This document shows, in pieces, positions 19,887 to 27,680 of a DNA stretch of 64,000 nt (position 1 is its first letter; each line of letters opens with the position of its first letter). The stretch lies in the NCBI RefSeq assembly GCF_900636825.1, contig NZ_LR134318.1:682001-746000 (forward strand). The letters run 5' to 3'. Source of the stretch: Pseudomonas fluorescens. GTDB lineage: Bacteria > Pseudomonadota > Gammaproteobacteria > Pseudomonadales > Pseudomonadaceae. The position numbers were made by a program, and so were the translations under genes. Below the pieces are notes generated by a model that worked only from the letters and a program-made list of their open reading frames with translations, made no database searches and was not told where the DNA came from.

Positions 19887-21035
19887 ATGAGCCAATGTTT
19901 CAACGAACACGCCAGTGATAGCCAGCGCCTGAATCATGCCATCACGCCGATTGACGAGTGTGCTTGCAGCGACGAGGTGCTGTATGGCGAGCGGATGCGG
20001 GTGACGCAAGTGCCGGTGCTGACCTGCCAATGCCTTTGGCGCACCTATCAGAGTCAGGCCGAGGAAATCGTTGCGCCCAAGGGCGTCTTTATCACCGATC
20101 CGGTCAAACGCAACCGAGCGATCAACGCGGCTTATGCCCGGCTCTGGCAGCACGACAAGCGGTTTCAGTGGGCCGGTCTGGCAGCATTCGCGTCCAAGCA
20201 GGTGGGCTGCGGATTGCTGCATGCGGCTGAAAGTATCGAACGCATCCGCGGGGAATACGAAGCGCGGCAGCGAGTGCGTGCCGGGCGCAGTGAGTCGGGG
20301 TTGCTCACACCGGAGAAGATGCCGGAACAGGCCGATGACTTGCGGGAATATCAACTGGCCCAGGCGCGCAATCCGGTGTCCGCCATGGACGTTCGGGTAC
20401 CGGGCGAAAAGCTGTCGGTGGTGGAGCAACAGTTCCGGCATGTTTACGAAATGATGGCGATGGGCAATACCACGCTGTTTCTGGATGTGTACCCGTTGCA
20501 TCAGTTTTATGCGTTGCGGGGGTTGGGGGAGTTGAAGAAGTGTCTTGAGGAACGGCAGAACATCTATGGGCACGTGAAGTTTTCAGTGCTTTGGCCGGTG
20601 GGGCAGAAACAACTTCGCTTCGGTTTGAGGTTTCCAGAAGTCCTAAAAGCTTTTGAGGCCGTAGAAAGAGGGAATATCGCGGAAAGCGTTGAACATCTGG
20701 CGCGACACGAACAGCGAAACATCCTCCAGCCCACTATTTACGAAGACGGCCATCTGGTGACTTTGTTACGTGGCAATCATCTTTCCTACGTAACAGGTTT
20801 TCCTTCCGGCGTTGCACAGGCCATCGAGCTGACGCTGACCAGTCAATGCCGGGGCGTTGACGATGGCCGTACGATCAGCTTCAGCAATCATCCGTTTGCA
20901 GATTTGTCCGATGTTGATCAGCGAATGGAGTTCGTGCTTCGGGCAGCTGCTCGTTTTGACCAAATGCTCAATGACGAAAATAAAGATTCATTGGCGCAAT
21001 CCATAGGTGAGATCGCTGCAATGGAGGGCACTTGA
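19887..21035 (+). CDS. DUF2515-like protein, candidate T6SS toxin, copy 1
   Basis: A 382-residue soluble protein with no signal peptide. The core (NRAINAAYARLWQ, then FQWAGLAAFASKQVG, then TLFLDVYPLHQFYA) resembles the DUF2515 family by eye; no function is established for that family. The ends are conserved with the second copy at 22202, while the region around residues 110-165 differs strongly. A membrane-anchored partner follows with one-base overlap (TGATG), and an hcp gene lies downstream, so a type VI effector paired with its immunity protein is the leading idea. This is inference from gene order. No catalytic motif is evident. Confidence 0.7.
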   Translation: MSQCFNEHASDSQRLNHAITPIDECACSDEVLYGERMRVTQVPVLTCQCLWRTYQSQAEEIVAPKGVFITDPVKRNRAINAAYARLWQHDKRFQWAGLAAFASKQVGCGLLHAAESIERIRGEYEARQRVRAGRSESGLLTPEKMPEQADDLREYQLAQARNPVSAMDVRVPGEKLSVVEQQFRHVYEMMAMGNTTLFLDVYPLHQFYALRGLGELKKCLEERQNIYGHVKFSVLWPVGQKQLRFGLRFPEVLKAFEAVERGNIAESVEHLARHEQRNILQPTIYEDGHLVTLLRGNHLSYVTGFPSGVAQAIELTLTSQCRGVDDGRTISFSNHPFADLSDVDQRMEFVLRAAARFDQMLNDENKDSLAQSIGEIAAMEGT

Positions 21036-21793
21036 TGATCTCATGCAACGTTCTATTCAGTTGGCGCAGTTGGGCATGGTTGGTGTTTTTTGCCGTTTTG
21101 GCAATCGCTGCCGAGCATCAGTTGACGCAATCATTATGGGACGAGCCCGTGATCGTGCTCGAAATCGGCGGTACCTATGAAAGCATGCTCGAGCAATCTA
21201 CCGCCTCATTCAGTCCGTTGATTCGGGGTCATATCTGGGCCGGGATTCCGAAGACGGATGCGCGTCTGCGCTTTGTCGATTCGCAGTATGGTTTCGATAC
21301 GCCTCTGGCGCGGTTTTTGTCAGTAGGTTTTAACGACAACTTGGTTGACGACATCCGTATGTCTCCGCAAATAGAGCCGTTGCTGATCGACGATGCCATG
21401 AAAGTCGTTCTCGACCTGCAAGCCCAATGGTGCGCAAAAGGCTGGAGGCCGATAGGCACACGGCGCAATCCGACCATATCGGATACTCCCGAGTGGCGCG
21501 CTTATCTCAGGAACGGAGAACTCGCTGGATACTCCTACTGGCAGGCTGGTGACAAGTATCAGGCAATGCTGATTCTAGGGAGATTCAACGACTACAGGTA
21601 TCCCGACCAGGAACGCTATCTCATTACCCTCGCTATCGCGGCGCCGTGGCTCCAATTCGAAGAAGACGAAAGTCGGTTCGAGCCTCATCACTCCCCGCCG
21701 CCCCAACCTAAAGAAGGAACTCAGTCATGCCAGGCGTTTGCGGTGTCGGCGCAGTTCATTGCTGAAGATTCTGTCATGGAGGGCGGTGGATGA
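21035..21793 (+). CDS. Membrane-anchored partner of the DUF2515-like protein, candidate immunity protein 1
   Basis: A 252-residue protein with one N-terminal transmembrane helix (WAWLVFFAVLAIAA, about residues 12-26) and a predicted periplasmic domain. The motif LRFVDSQYGFDTPLAR is shared with the partner at 23350 (LRFIDPEFGFVTPLAR), yet overall the two are more diverged than their toxin candidates, as expected for cognate immunity proteins. ATG 21035 overlaps the upstream stop; a TTG three bases earlier is in frame but unnecessary. The C-terminal tail is Pro/Glu rich and less conserved. Confidence 0.65.
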   Translation: MISCNVLFSWRSWAWLVFFAVLAIAAEHQLTQSLWDEPVIVLEIGGTYESMLEQSTASFSPLIRGHIWAGIPKTDARLRFVDSQYGFDTPLARFLSVGFNDNLVDDIRMSPQIEPLLIDDAMKVVLDLQAQWCAKGWRPIGTRRNPTISDTPEWRAYLRNGELAGYSYWQAGDKYQAMLILGRFNDYRYPDQERYLITLAIAAPWLQFEEDESRFEPHHSPPPQPKEGTQSCQAFAVSAQFIAEDSVMEGGG

Positions 21794-21948
21794 GCCTGCG
21801 CTTCTCTCATTTCAACCGGCGCCATTGGGCGTTGCTGCTATGTATTGTTTTGGTGCTGGCCGCGTTACGGCAATTGGTGCAGCCGCTCTGGGATGATCCA
21901 GTGATTACCTTGGGGATCGGAGAAACCTATGAGTTTCTTTTTCCTTAG
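21790..21948 (+). pseudogene. Truncated third immunity-like gene
   Basis: An ATG overlapping the previous stop (ATGA) opens a 52-codon frame: basic start, one transmembrane helix (ALLLCIVLVLAALRQL) and LWDDPVITLGIGETYE, which matches LWDEPVIVLEIGGTYE of the gene at 21035. It then runs into the leader repeat and stops at a TAG formed at the junction. It is best read as a third partner gene cut off when the leader-toxin block was inserted or duplicated behind it. Confidence 0.75.
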
Positions 21949-22201
21949 ACCAGTGTCGTAAATCAATAATCTGTAGAGCAAGACTAATCAGTTTGTGACT
22001 GGGTGGTTTTGTTTTTTGAGCGTATGCCGTACAGACGCCCGTTCTACGGGCGTTTGAGACCTTTCCTGCGAATGCTGACTGGATTTCGCTGGCGTTGATG
22101 GGCGACGTCCTACAGCGGTTTCTGATTTTTCCGCGACCCGGTTTCACGTGATGAGTTGACTGGTACGGTTCAGGGATTCCCCTAGCTGCTGTCTCTTCAA
22201 C
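21941..22201 (+). repeat. Leader repeat, copy 2, upstream of the second DUF2515-like gene
   Basis: Nearly identical to the block at 19622-19886, including the ACGCCCG hairpin and the sequence up to the start codon. Its left edge (TTTTTCCTTAGACC) coincides exactly with the truncation point of the immunity-like fragment. Confidence 0.85.
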
Positions 22202-23353
22202 ATGAGCCAATGTTTCAACGAACACGCCAGTGATACCCAGCGCCTGAATCATGCCATCACGCCGATTGATGAGTGTGCTTGCAGCGAAGAGTTGCTGTAC
22301 GGCGAGCGGGTGCGGGTGACGCAAGTGCCGGTGCTGACGTGCGCTGGTCTCTGGCGTATCTATCAGCGTGAAGCCGAAAATATCGTTGCGCCGGCCGGCG
22401 TTCTGATTGCCGATCCTGTGGAGCGTAACCAGGCAATCAATGCGGCCTATGCCCGGTTGTGGTTGCAGGATTCTCGTTTTCAATGGGCAGGCCTGGCGGC
22501 GTTTGCCTCGAAGCAGGTCGGCTGTGGATTGCTGCATGCTTCAACCAGTGTCGATCTGATTGGTCAGCAGCGAGAAGCCAGATCCCGCTTGCGTGACATT
22601 CGTCGAGAGGCTGGATTGCTGACGTCGGGGCGGCGTGAAGAACAGGCGAAAGCATTGGATGATTACAAGGCAGCGAGTGCGAGTAATCCGGCCTCCGGAT
22701 TGGATCTGCACCTGGGCGGCGATGAGTTGACGGTCATACAGCGGCAGTTTCGCCACGTGCATGAAATGATGGCTTTGGGGAATACCACGCTGTTTTTGGA
22801 TATCTTTCCGCTTCATGCGTTTTACGCCAATCGGGGTCTGAAAGAATTCAGTACTTGCCTAAAGGCAAGGGGGGGGATTTACGGCCATCCTGGGTTTCCA
22901 GTGCTGTGGCCCGTTGGGCAGGAGCAACTGAAGTTTGGGCAATACTTCGAGGTTTTATTGCGGGCATTTCAAGCTATAGAAGCGGGGGATATTGCGCGAA
23001 GTGTGAAGCTTCTAGCGGAACATGAGCAGCGTCACATACTTCAACCGAGCATTTATGAAGATATGCGCCTTATCGCTTTGCTTCGAAGCAATCACGCGTC
23101 CTTCGTCACAGGTTTTCCCTCCGGAGCTGCCCAGGCCATCGAGCTCACGTTGGCCAATCAGTGCCGTTCGCTTGAAGACGGACGCACTATCGGTTTTGAC
23201 GACAATCCATTCGCCAACCTCGCTGACGTCGAACAGCGTATGGAGTTTGTGCTTCGGGCTGCGGAGCGTTTCGATGATTTGCTAAATGGCGTTCATAGTT
23301 CCGCTCTTGAACAGTCAATAAGAGATATTGCGTCCGGAACGGCGGCCCAATGA
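22202..23353 (+). CDS. DUF2515-like protein, candidate T6SS toxin, copy 2
   Basis: A 383-residue paralogue of the gene at 19887. The first 26 residues are identical but for one (MSQCFNEHASD, then QRLNHAITPIDECACS), and blocks such as FQWAGLAAFASKQVGCGLLHA, GNTTLFLD and YGH...VLWPVGQ are conserved, whereas residues around 110-165 and the C-terminus differ. Its stop overlaps the partner at 23350 as ATGA. Codon use in the second half is less GC-rich than in neighbouring core genes, which suggests transfer. Toxin function is inferred from pairing and from hcp downstream. Confidence 0.7.
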   Translation: MSQCFNEHASDTQRLNHAITPIDECACSEELLYGERVRVTQVPVLTCAGLWRIYQREAENIVAPAGVLIADPVERNQAINAAYARLWLQDSRFQWAGLAAFASKQVGCGLLHASTSVDLIGQQREARSRLRDIRREAGLLTSGRREEQAKALDDYKAASASNPASGLDLHLGGDELTVIQRQFRHVHEMMALGNTTLFLDIFPLHAFYANRGLKEFSTCLKARGGIYGHPGFPVLWPVGQEQLKFGQYFEVLLRAFQAIEAGDIARSVKLLAEHEQRHILQPSIYEDMRLIALLRSNHASFVTGFPSGAAQAIELTLANQCRSLEDGRTIGFDDNPFANLADVEQRMEFVLRAAERFDDLLNGVHSSALEQSIRDIASGTAAQ

Positions 23354-24018
23354 AGCTGCGTAAATGGATAGATGGCTGGCGGTTTGTTTTGCTCGCGGTG
23401 ATAGCGGTCGCGTTACTGCGCTGGTCAATTGAATGCATGCAAGACGATTTCGAAATCGCCCTGACGATCAATGAGCCTTGGGAGCAGATGAGTCAACGCT
23501 CATTTGCCGCGGTCGGGCCCGCGCCTGCCAATGCTGTCTGGACAAGCAAATCCAGATCGGGTGTGCGTTTGCGTTTCATCGATCCGGAATTCGGTTTTGT
23601 GACTCCCTTAGCCCGCGATTTCAGGATTATTGCCAAATCGAATGATCTGGTGGGGCGTGTTCGTCTCTCACCGCAAATGACGCCGCTTTCACTTGATGAG
23701 GCACTCATTGTCGTCTCGGATCTGCGTGATCAGTTGCGCAACAAATGCTGGGTGGAAGCAAAAGTGATGGATGACCCTCCGATAGCGGACACCTTGCAAT
23801 GGCGCACGTGGTTTCACTCCCGTACGGAACACGCGATGTCTTTTTGGCTGGCGGCTGACAAGTACCAGTTACAGCTCGATATAGAGCCATGGCGGATGAG
23901 GACTCACAAAACAGACCCGCGTTATCGAGTTGTGTTGATGGTTGATGAGCCTTTTTTGCCGTTTGCCAATGCAGCATCTGCGAATGGCTGCGTTCGCAGC
24001 GACAGTAAAACCTCATAA
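23350..24018 (+). CDS. Membrane-anchored partner, candidate immunity protein 2
   Basis: A 222-residue protein with a single N-terminal membrane helix (FVLLAVIAVALLRW) followed by a predicted periplasmic domain; it shares LRF(I/V)D, GF.TPLAR, ADKYQ and a weak overall pattern with the partner at 21035. Translational coupling to the toxin candidate by ATGA overlap fits a need for stoichiometric production. hcp starts 18 bases after the stop, so partner, toxin and hcp are probably one transcript. Confidence 0.65.
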   Translation: MKLRKWIDGWRFVLLAVIAVALLRWSIECMQDDFEIALTINEPWEQMSQRSFAAVGPAPANAVWTSKSRSGVRLRFIDPEFGFVTPLARDFRIIAKSNDLVGRVRLSPQMTPLSLDEALIVVSDLRDQLRNKCWVEAKVMDDPPIADTLQWRTWFHSRTEHAMSFWLAADKYQLQLDIEPWRMRTHKTDPRYRVVLMVDEPFLPFANAASANGCVRSDSKTS

Positions 24019-24035
24019 AATCAAGGAGCAACCCC

Positions 24036-24542
24036 ATGCCCATCCCAGCCTTCATGACCATACACGGCAGCCGTCAAGGCCTGATCAGTGCCGGCGCGTT
24101 CACCGAGGCTTCGGTGGGTAACAGTTATCAGACGGGGCGTGAAGACCAGATCATGGTGCAGGCATTCAGCCACGGGCTTTTTGTGCCGAAGGGGCAGGGG
24201 GCGGGGCGCAGGATGCACAAGCCGCTGATCATCACCAAAACCCTCGACAAGGCCTCGCCGCTGATCAATACCGCGTTGTGTTCCGGTGAGCTGCTGAGTC
24301 AGTGCCGTCTGGAGTGGTATCGCACGTCGGCGCAAGGGGTGCAGGAGCACTTCTACACAATTGAGCTGGAGGATGCATTGATCGTCGGGGCCGAGATGTT
24401 GATGCCGCATTGTCTCGATGCCAGGACGTCGCACCTGACGCAACTGGAGAAGGTCCACTTCAGCTATCGGCGCATCTATTGGCGCCACGAAATCAGCCGA
24501 ACCATGGGCTCCGACGACTGGCAAGGCGAGGGCCAGGGATGA
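24036..24542 (+). CDS. hcp: Type VI secretion tube protein Hcp (TssD)
   Basis: A 168-residue Hcp-family protein. The start MPIPAFMTIHGSRQGLISAG, the segment REDQIMVQAFSHG and the KPLIITKTLDKASPLI stretch are characteristic of the longer Hcp group. Hexameric rings of Hcp form the inner tube of the T6SS and can carry effectors inside. A strong SD (AAGGAG) precedes ATG 24036. No other structural T6SS gene lies in this island, so this is an orphan Hcp that would use a machine encoded elsewhere. It overlaps the next gene as ATGA. Confidence 0.92.
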   Translation: MPIPAFMTIHGSRQGLISAGAFTEASVGNSYQTGREDQIMVQAFSHGLFVPKGQGAGRRMHKPLIITKTLDKASPLINTALCSGELLSQCRLEWYRTSAQGVQEHFYTIELEDALIVGAEMLMPHCLDARTSHLTQLEKVHFSYRRIYWRHEISRTMGSDDWQGEGQG

Positions 24543-25015
24543 GGCTCGTTCGTGAATCAAGCCTGACGGATAACGAGCGTCAGCATGCCTATCCGGCGAA
24601 GCAGGCGCTGGCGCAGGTCGCCCGCGTATTGAAGACGCGCCAACCGCTCGAAGGGCTGGACCAGCTACGCGCAGGCTTGATGATCAATCTCGACAGCGAA
24701 GTGCTGGCGCAGATCAAGCAGGGAGAATGGTGCTTGATCAAGGCCGAGGCCGACTATGGCCACTGGCAGGTTGCCGAGGCGGTTTTCGAGCAAACCGTGC
24801 TGGATCTGCTGAGCAATCCGCCCGCGCAGCCGACGCGTACGCCGCGAATCTTTCGCCTGGTCGACAGCGTGACCGGTCAACCCTTGCCTGAGCAGGCGTA
24901 CATCGCCACGGTCGACGGGACCCCCAACCAGCGCCGAACCGATGCCCAGGGCATTGCACATCTGTTTATGGCCGAAGAAGTGCGGCAGCTTTCATTGCGG
25001 ATTTTCAACGTCTGA
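24539..25015 (+). CDS. Hcp-coupled protein with transthyretin-like C-terminus
   Basis: A 158-residue soluble protein starting at ATG 24539 inside the hcp stop (ATGA). The first 95 residues are helical and unrecognised. The end (FRLVDSVTGQPLPEQAY, then TDAQGIAHLF) resembles the small beta-sandwich modules of the form 'LVD..TG.PL....Y.....G......TD..G' that often follow VgrG, PAAR and other T6SS cargo proteins. It may be an adaptor or a cargo of this Hcp. The open frame extends upstream within hcp in another reading frame, but that is shadow sequence. Confidence 0.7.
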   Translation: MRLVRESSLTDNERQHAYPAKQALAQVARVLKTRQPLEGLDQLRAGLMINLDSEVLAQIKQGEWCLIKAEADYGHWQVAEAVFEQTVLDLLSNPPAQPTRTPRIFRLVDSVTGQPLPEQAYIATVDGTPNQRRTDAQGIAHLFMAEEVRQLSLRIFNV

Positions 25016-25154
25016 TTTGCAGCGACTATCCTTTGGTTCGCGACACCCTCCGCTTGTTTTGCGTCAGCCTCCCGATAGCGGGTGCCCGGCCAAGGCACGT
25101 TGTTGTATGGTTGTGGTCGAACCGTTGAACCCAAGTGATTGAAAGGATATCGCC

Positions 25155-26222
25155 ATGCTGGACTGGAAAAACCGCGCGGGCAGCGCGCCTGAACGTGCCG
25201 CCGAGCCCAAGTCGGCCACCCGCAGCTATGTCGGCGGGCTGCTGTTCAGCCGTGCGCTGGCTACGCTGCTTGGCATTTATCTGCTCGTGACCGGCGCTCT
25301 CGGCTGGTACTGGAGTCAGGAGCCGGCGCTGTTTCCGGTGGCGCAAAACGCGCAGGTCGCGGCCGAGAAGGAAGGCAAGCAAATGGTGGTCGGCTACACC
25401 ACCGTCGAAACCCTGAAATCGGTTGCCGGTACGCTGCTCGACAAGCCGGGCGGTTACATTTCCAACGACCGTTTTCCGCCTGGCCTGTGGATGGACAACA
25501 CGCCAAGCTGGGAATACGGCGTGCTGGTTCAGGTTCGCGATCTGACGCGTGCCTTGCGCAAAGACTTTGCCCGTTCGCAATCGCAGTCGGCGGAAGATGC
25601 CGATCTCGCGAAAGCCGAACCGCGTTTCAACTTCGACAACAAGAGCTGGGTCCTCCCGTCCAGTGAGTCGGAGTATCAGGAAGGCATCAACTCTCTGAGC
25701 CGCTATCAGGCTCGCCTGTCGGACCCGACTCAGAAAAACGCGCTGTTTTATGCGCGCGCCGACAACCTGAACAACTGGCTCGGCGATGTCGGCACCCGTC
25801 TCGGTTCGCTGTCGCAGCGGCTGTCGGCCAGTGTCGGCCGGGTCAAACTCAACACCGCGCTGAAAACCGAAGTCCCCGCTATTGGCGAAGTGCCGCAGGT
25901 TGACGAAGAAGTCGTGGAAACCCCATGGATGCAAATCGACAACGTGTTCTACGAAGCGCGCGGTCAGGCGTGGGCGCTCTCGCATTTGCTGCGCGCAATT
26001 GAAGTCGACTTCGCCGATGTCCTGGCGAAGAAGAACGCCACGGTCAGCGTGCGTCAGATCATCCGTGAGCTGGAGGCTTCGCAGGAGCCGGTGTGGAGCC
26101 CGATGATTCTCAACGGCAGCGGTTTTGGCGTTTTGGCTAACCATTCATTGGTCATGGCCAATTACATTTCCCGGGCCAACGCTGCAGTGATCGATTTGCG
26201 TCAATTGCTCAATCAGGGCTGA
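25155..26222 (+). CDS. DUF2333 family inner-membrane protein
   Basis: A 355-residue protein with one transmembrane segment near residues 29-52 (ALATLLGIYLLVTGALGWYW) and a long, mainly helical periplasmic domain containing WMDNTPSWEYGVLVQVRD. It matches the DUF2333 family, which in pseudomonads lies next to a NUDIX gene, yciH and speA, as here. Function unknown. ATG 25155 has AAAGGA upstream. The NUDIX gene follows after three bases. Confidence 0.85.
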   Translation: MLDWKNRAGSAPERAAEPKSATRSYVGGLLFSRALATLLGIYLLVTGALGWYWSQEPALFPVAQNAQVAAEKEGKQMVVGYTTVETLKSVAGTLLDKPGGYISNDRFPPGLWMDNTPSWEYGVLVQVRDLTRALRKDFARSQSQSAEDADLAKAEPRFNFDNKSWVLPSSESEYQEGINSLSRYQARLSDPTQKNALFYARADNLNNWLGDVGTRLGSLSQRLSASVGRVKLNTALKTEVPAIGEVPQVDEEVVETPWMQIDNVFYEARGQAWALSHLLRAIEVDFADVLAKKNATVSVRQIIRELEASQEPVWSPMILNGSGFGVLANHSLVMANYISRANAAVIDLRQLLNQG

Positions 26223-26225
26223 TTC

Positions 26226-26783
26226 ATGAGTGAGAACGCCAGAGAAGCGGCGCATCGCGCCGCTTCGGACGCCGAACAGATCGCCTGGGTCGACGAGCAG
26301 GACAACCTGCTCGGTGCTCTGGTGCGCGCCGACTTGCGCGAGCGCGGGCTGATCGGGCGCGGCACTTACATCATGTTGTTCAATTCCGCCGGTGAGCTTT
26401 GCGTGCATCGGCGCACCTTGAGCAAGGCGATCTATCCCGGTTATTGGGACGTGGCGGCAGGCGGCATGGTGCAGGCGGATGAGACATACGCTGAATCGGC
26501 TGCCCGCGAGCTGGAAGAGGAATTGGGTGTCAGCGGCGTCGAGTTGACCGCCCACGACCATTTCTACTTCGAGGACACCGGCAATCGCCTTTGGTGTTCC
26601 GCGTTTTCCGCCGTGTGGGACGGGCCGTTGATTCTGCAACCGGAAGAGGTTCTTGAAGCGCGGTTCATTCCGGTTGAACAGGTCATGCGCGAAATCCAGC
26701 AGAAGCCTTATTGCCCGGACTCTCTGGCGGCACTGAAGCGTTATCTAAAGGCGCAGCAAAGCGACGTCGCAAACAACACATAA
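26226..26783 (+). CDS. NUDIX hydrolase
   Basis: A 185-residue hydrolase of the YfcD type. The Nudix box is complete: GGMVQADETYAESAARELEE continuing into ELGV matches Gx5Ex7REUxEExGU. These enzymes split nucleoside diphosphates linked to another moiety; the substrate cannot be read from sequence. It is tightly coupled to the DUF2333 gene (three-base gap), so they form one transcript. Confidence 0.9.
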   Translation: MSENAREAAHRAASDAEQIAWVDEQDNLLGALVRADLRERGLIGRGTYIMLFNSAGELCVHRRTLSKAIYPGYWDVAAGGMVQADETYAESAARELEEELGVSGVELTAHDHFYFEDTGNRLWCSAFSAVWDGPLILQPEEVLEARFIPVEQVMREIQQKPYCPDSLAALKRYLKAQQSDVANNT

Positions 26784-26881
26784 ATTGGCGCCGATTGGCA
26801 CTTAGCAATCCGGATTTTTGCCGTTACACTGCGCGACCTTTTCAAGCTGCACCGAATAGTTTGAGGTGGGCCTGCTGACCC

Positions 26882-26969
26882 ACTGTAGAAGCTGCCGAAG
26901 GCTGCGATCTTTTGATCTTGTTTTAAAGAGCAGGATCAAAAGATCGCAGCCTTCGGCAGCTCCTGCAGT
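26882..26969. repeat. REP doublet between the NUDIX gene and yciH
   Basis: Inverted pair of the TGTAGAAGCTGCCGAAGGC unit, arms GATCTTTTGATC, right end CAGCTCCTGCAG. The rest of the 305-base gap 26784-27088 shows no gene; a short G/C-rich inverted repeat (GCCCCTGCC, GTGGGGC) lies near 27006-27029. Confidence 0.9.
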
Positions 26970-27088
26970 TCAGCAGTCTCGTCGCCAAATTCCGATGCAG
27001 TAGCGCTGCCCCTGCCTGAGTGGGGCTTCGCGGTCGCTGACCTTGCCCAAGGTTGCGATCAGTCTTTGTCCTCCCGAGAGGATTGCCG

Positions 27089-27460
27089 GTGGCCAAAAAA
27101 GCCGCATCCTTCGCCGCCCTGGGCGGCCTGGTATTTTCCACCGACGCAGGTCGTCATTGCCCGGAATGCAGTAAGCCGGTGGACGCCTGTATCTGCAAAC
27201 AAACCGTGATCCCGGCCGGCGACGGCATTGCCCGCGTGCGTCGCGAAAGCAAGGGCCGCGGCGGCAAGACGGTGACCACCATCACCGGCGTGCCGCTGGC
27301 CGAAGACGCGCTCAAAGAGTTGGCGACGACGTTGAAAAAACGTTGTGGCACCGGCGGGGCGTTGAAGGACGGCATCATCGAAATCCAGGGCGATCACGTC
27401 GAGCTACTCTTGGCTGAGCTGGTCAAGCACGGTTTCAAAGCGAAGAAGTCCGGCGGCTAG
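27089..27460 (+). CDS. yciH: Translation initiation factor SUI1 homologue YciH
   Basis: A 123-residue protein with an N-terminal region holding a CPEC...CIC cysteine set and a C-terminal SUI1/eIF1-like fold (KTVTTITGVPLAEDALKELA, then KDGIIEIQGDH). E. coli YciH discriminates start codons in vitro. GTG 27089 is chosen: GAGAGGA lies six bases before it and the product begins like the family (AKKAASFAALGGLVFST). It precedes speA as in P. aeruginosa. Confidence 0.92.
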   Translation: MAKKAASFAALGGLVFSTDAGRHCPECSKPVDACICKQTVIPAGDGIARVRRESKGRGGKTVTTITGVPLAEDALKELATTLKKRCGTGGALKDGIIEIQGDHVELLLAELVKHGFKAKKSGG

Positions 27461-27464
27461 CAGC

Positions 27465-27600
27465 CTCTGTGAAACCCACCTGCGGCTTGATCCGGTTCTG
27501 AAATACTTGAGATCCGGCGTCGTCTCCATGGTTTTCACAGAGCCTGTTCATGACCGGTTTCTAAACTCCACGCGGTCAGTGCGGTCTACCGCCGCACTGA
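27465..27600 (+). promoter_or_regulatory. Structured leader upstream of speA
   Basis: Two inverted repeats fill the gap between yciH and speA. CTCTGTGAAACC (27466) can pair with GGTTTTCACAGAG (27530-27543) with a bulge, and TCAGTGCGG (27576) pairs perfectly with CCGCACTGA (27592-27600). Neither is followed by a T run, so they look more like leader structure or an operator than a plain terminator. speA starts 81 bases later behind AGGGGA. Confidence 0.5.
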
Positions 27601-27680
27601 CGAACCGTCATTTTCATTCTTTAGACTGCGCCGGCCTGAACCCCAGGCGACGCACTATGACTTCTTTATAGGGGACTTCG

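Noticed and set aside
19608..20573. Long minus-strand frame (321 codons) antisense to the first DUF2515-like gene
   Set aside because: It runs through the leader repeat and the plus-strand gene, has a composition typical of antisense shadow, and the plus-strand gene has overlap-coupled partner and paralogue.
21905..22537. Minus-strand frame opposite the second leader and toxin gene
   Set aside because: Same shadow pattern as at 19608-20573; it only exists because the leader repeat is duplicated.
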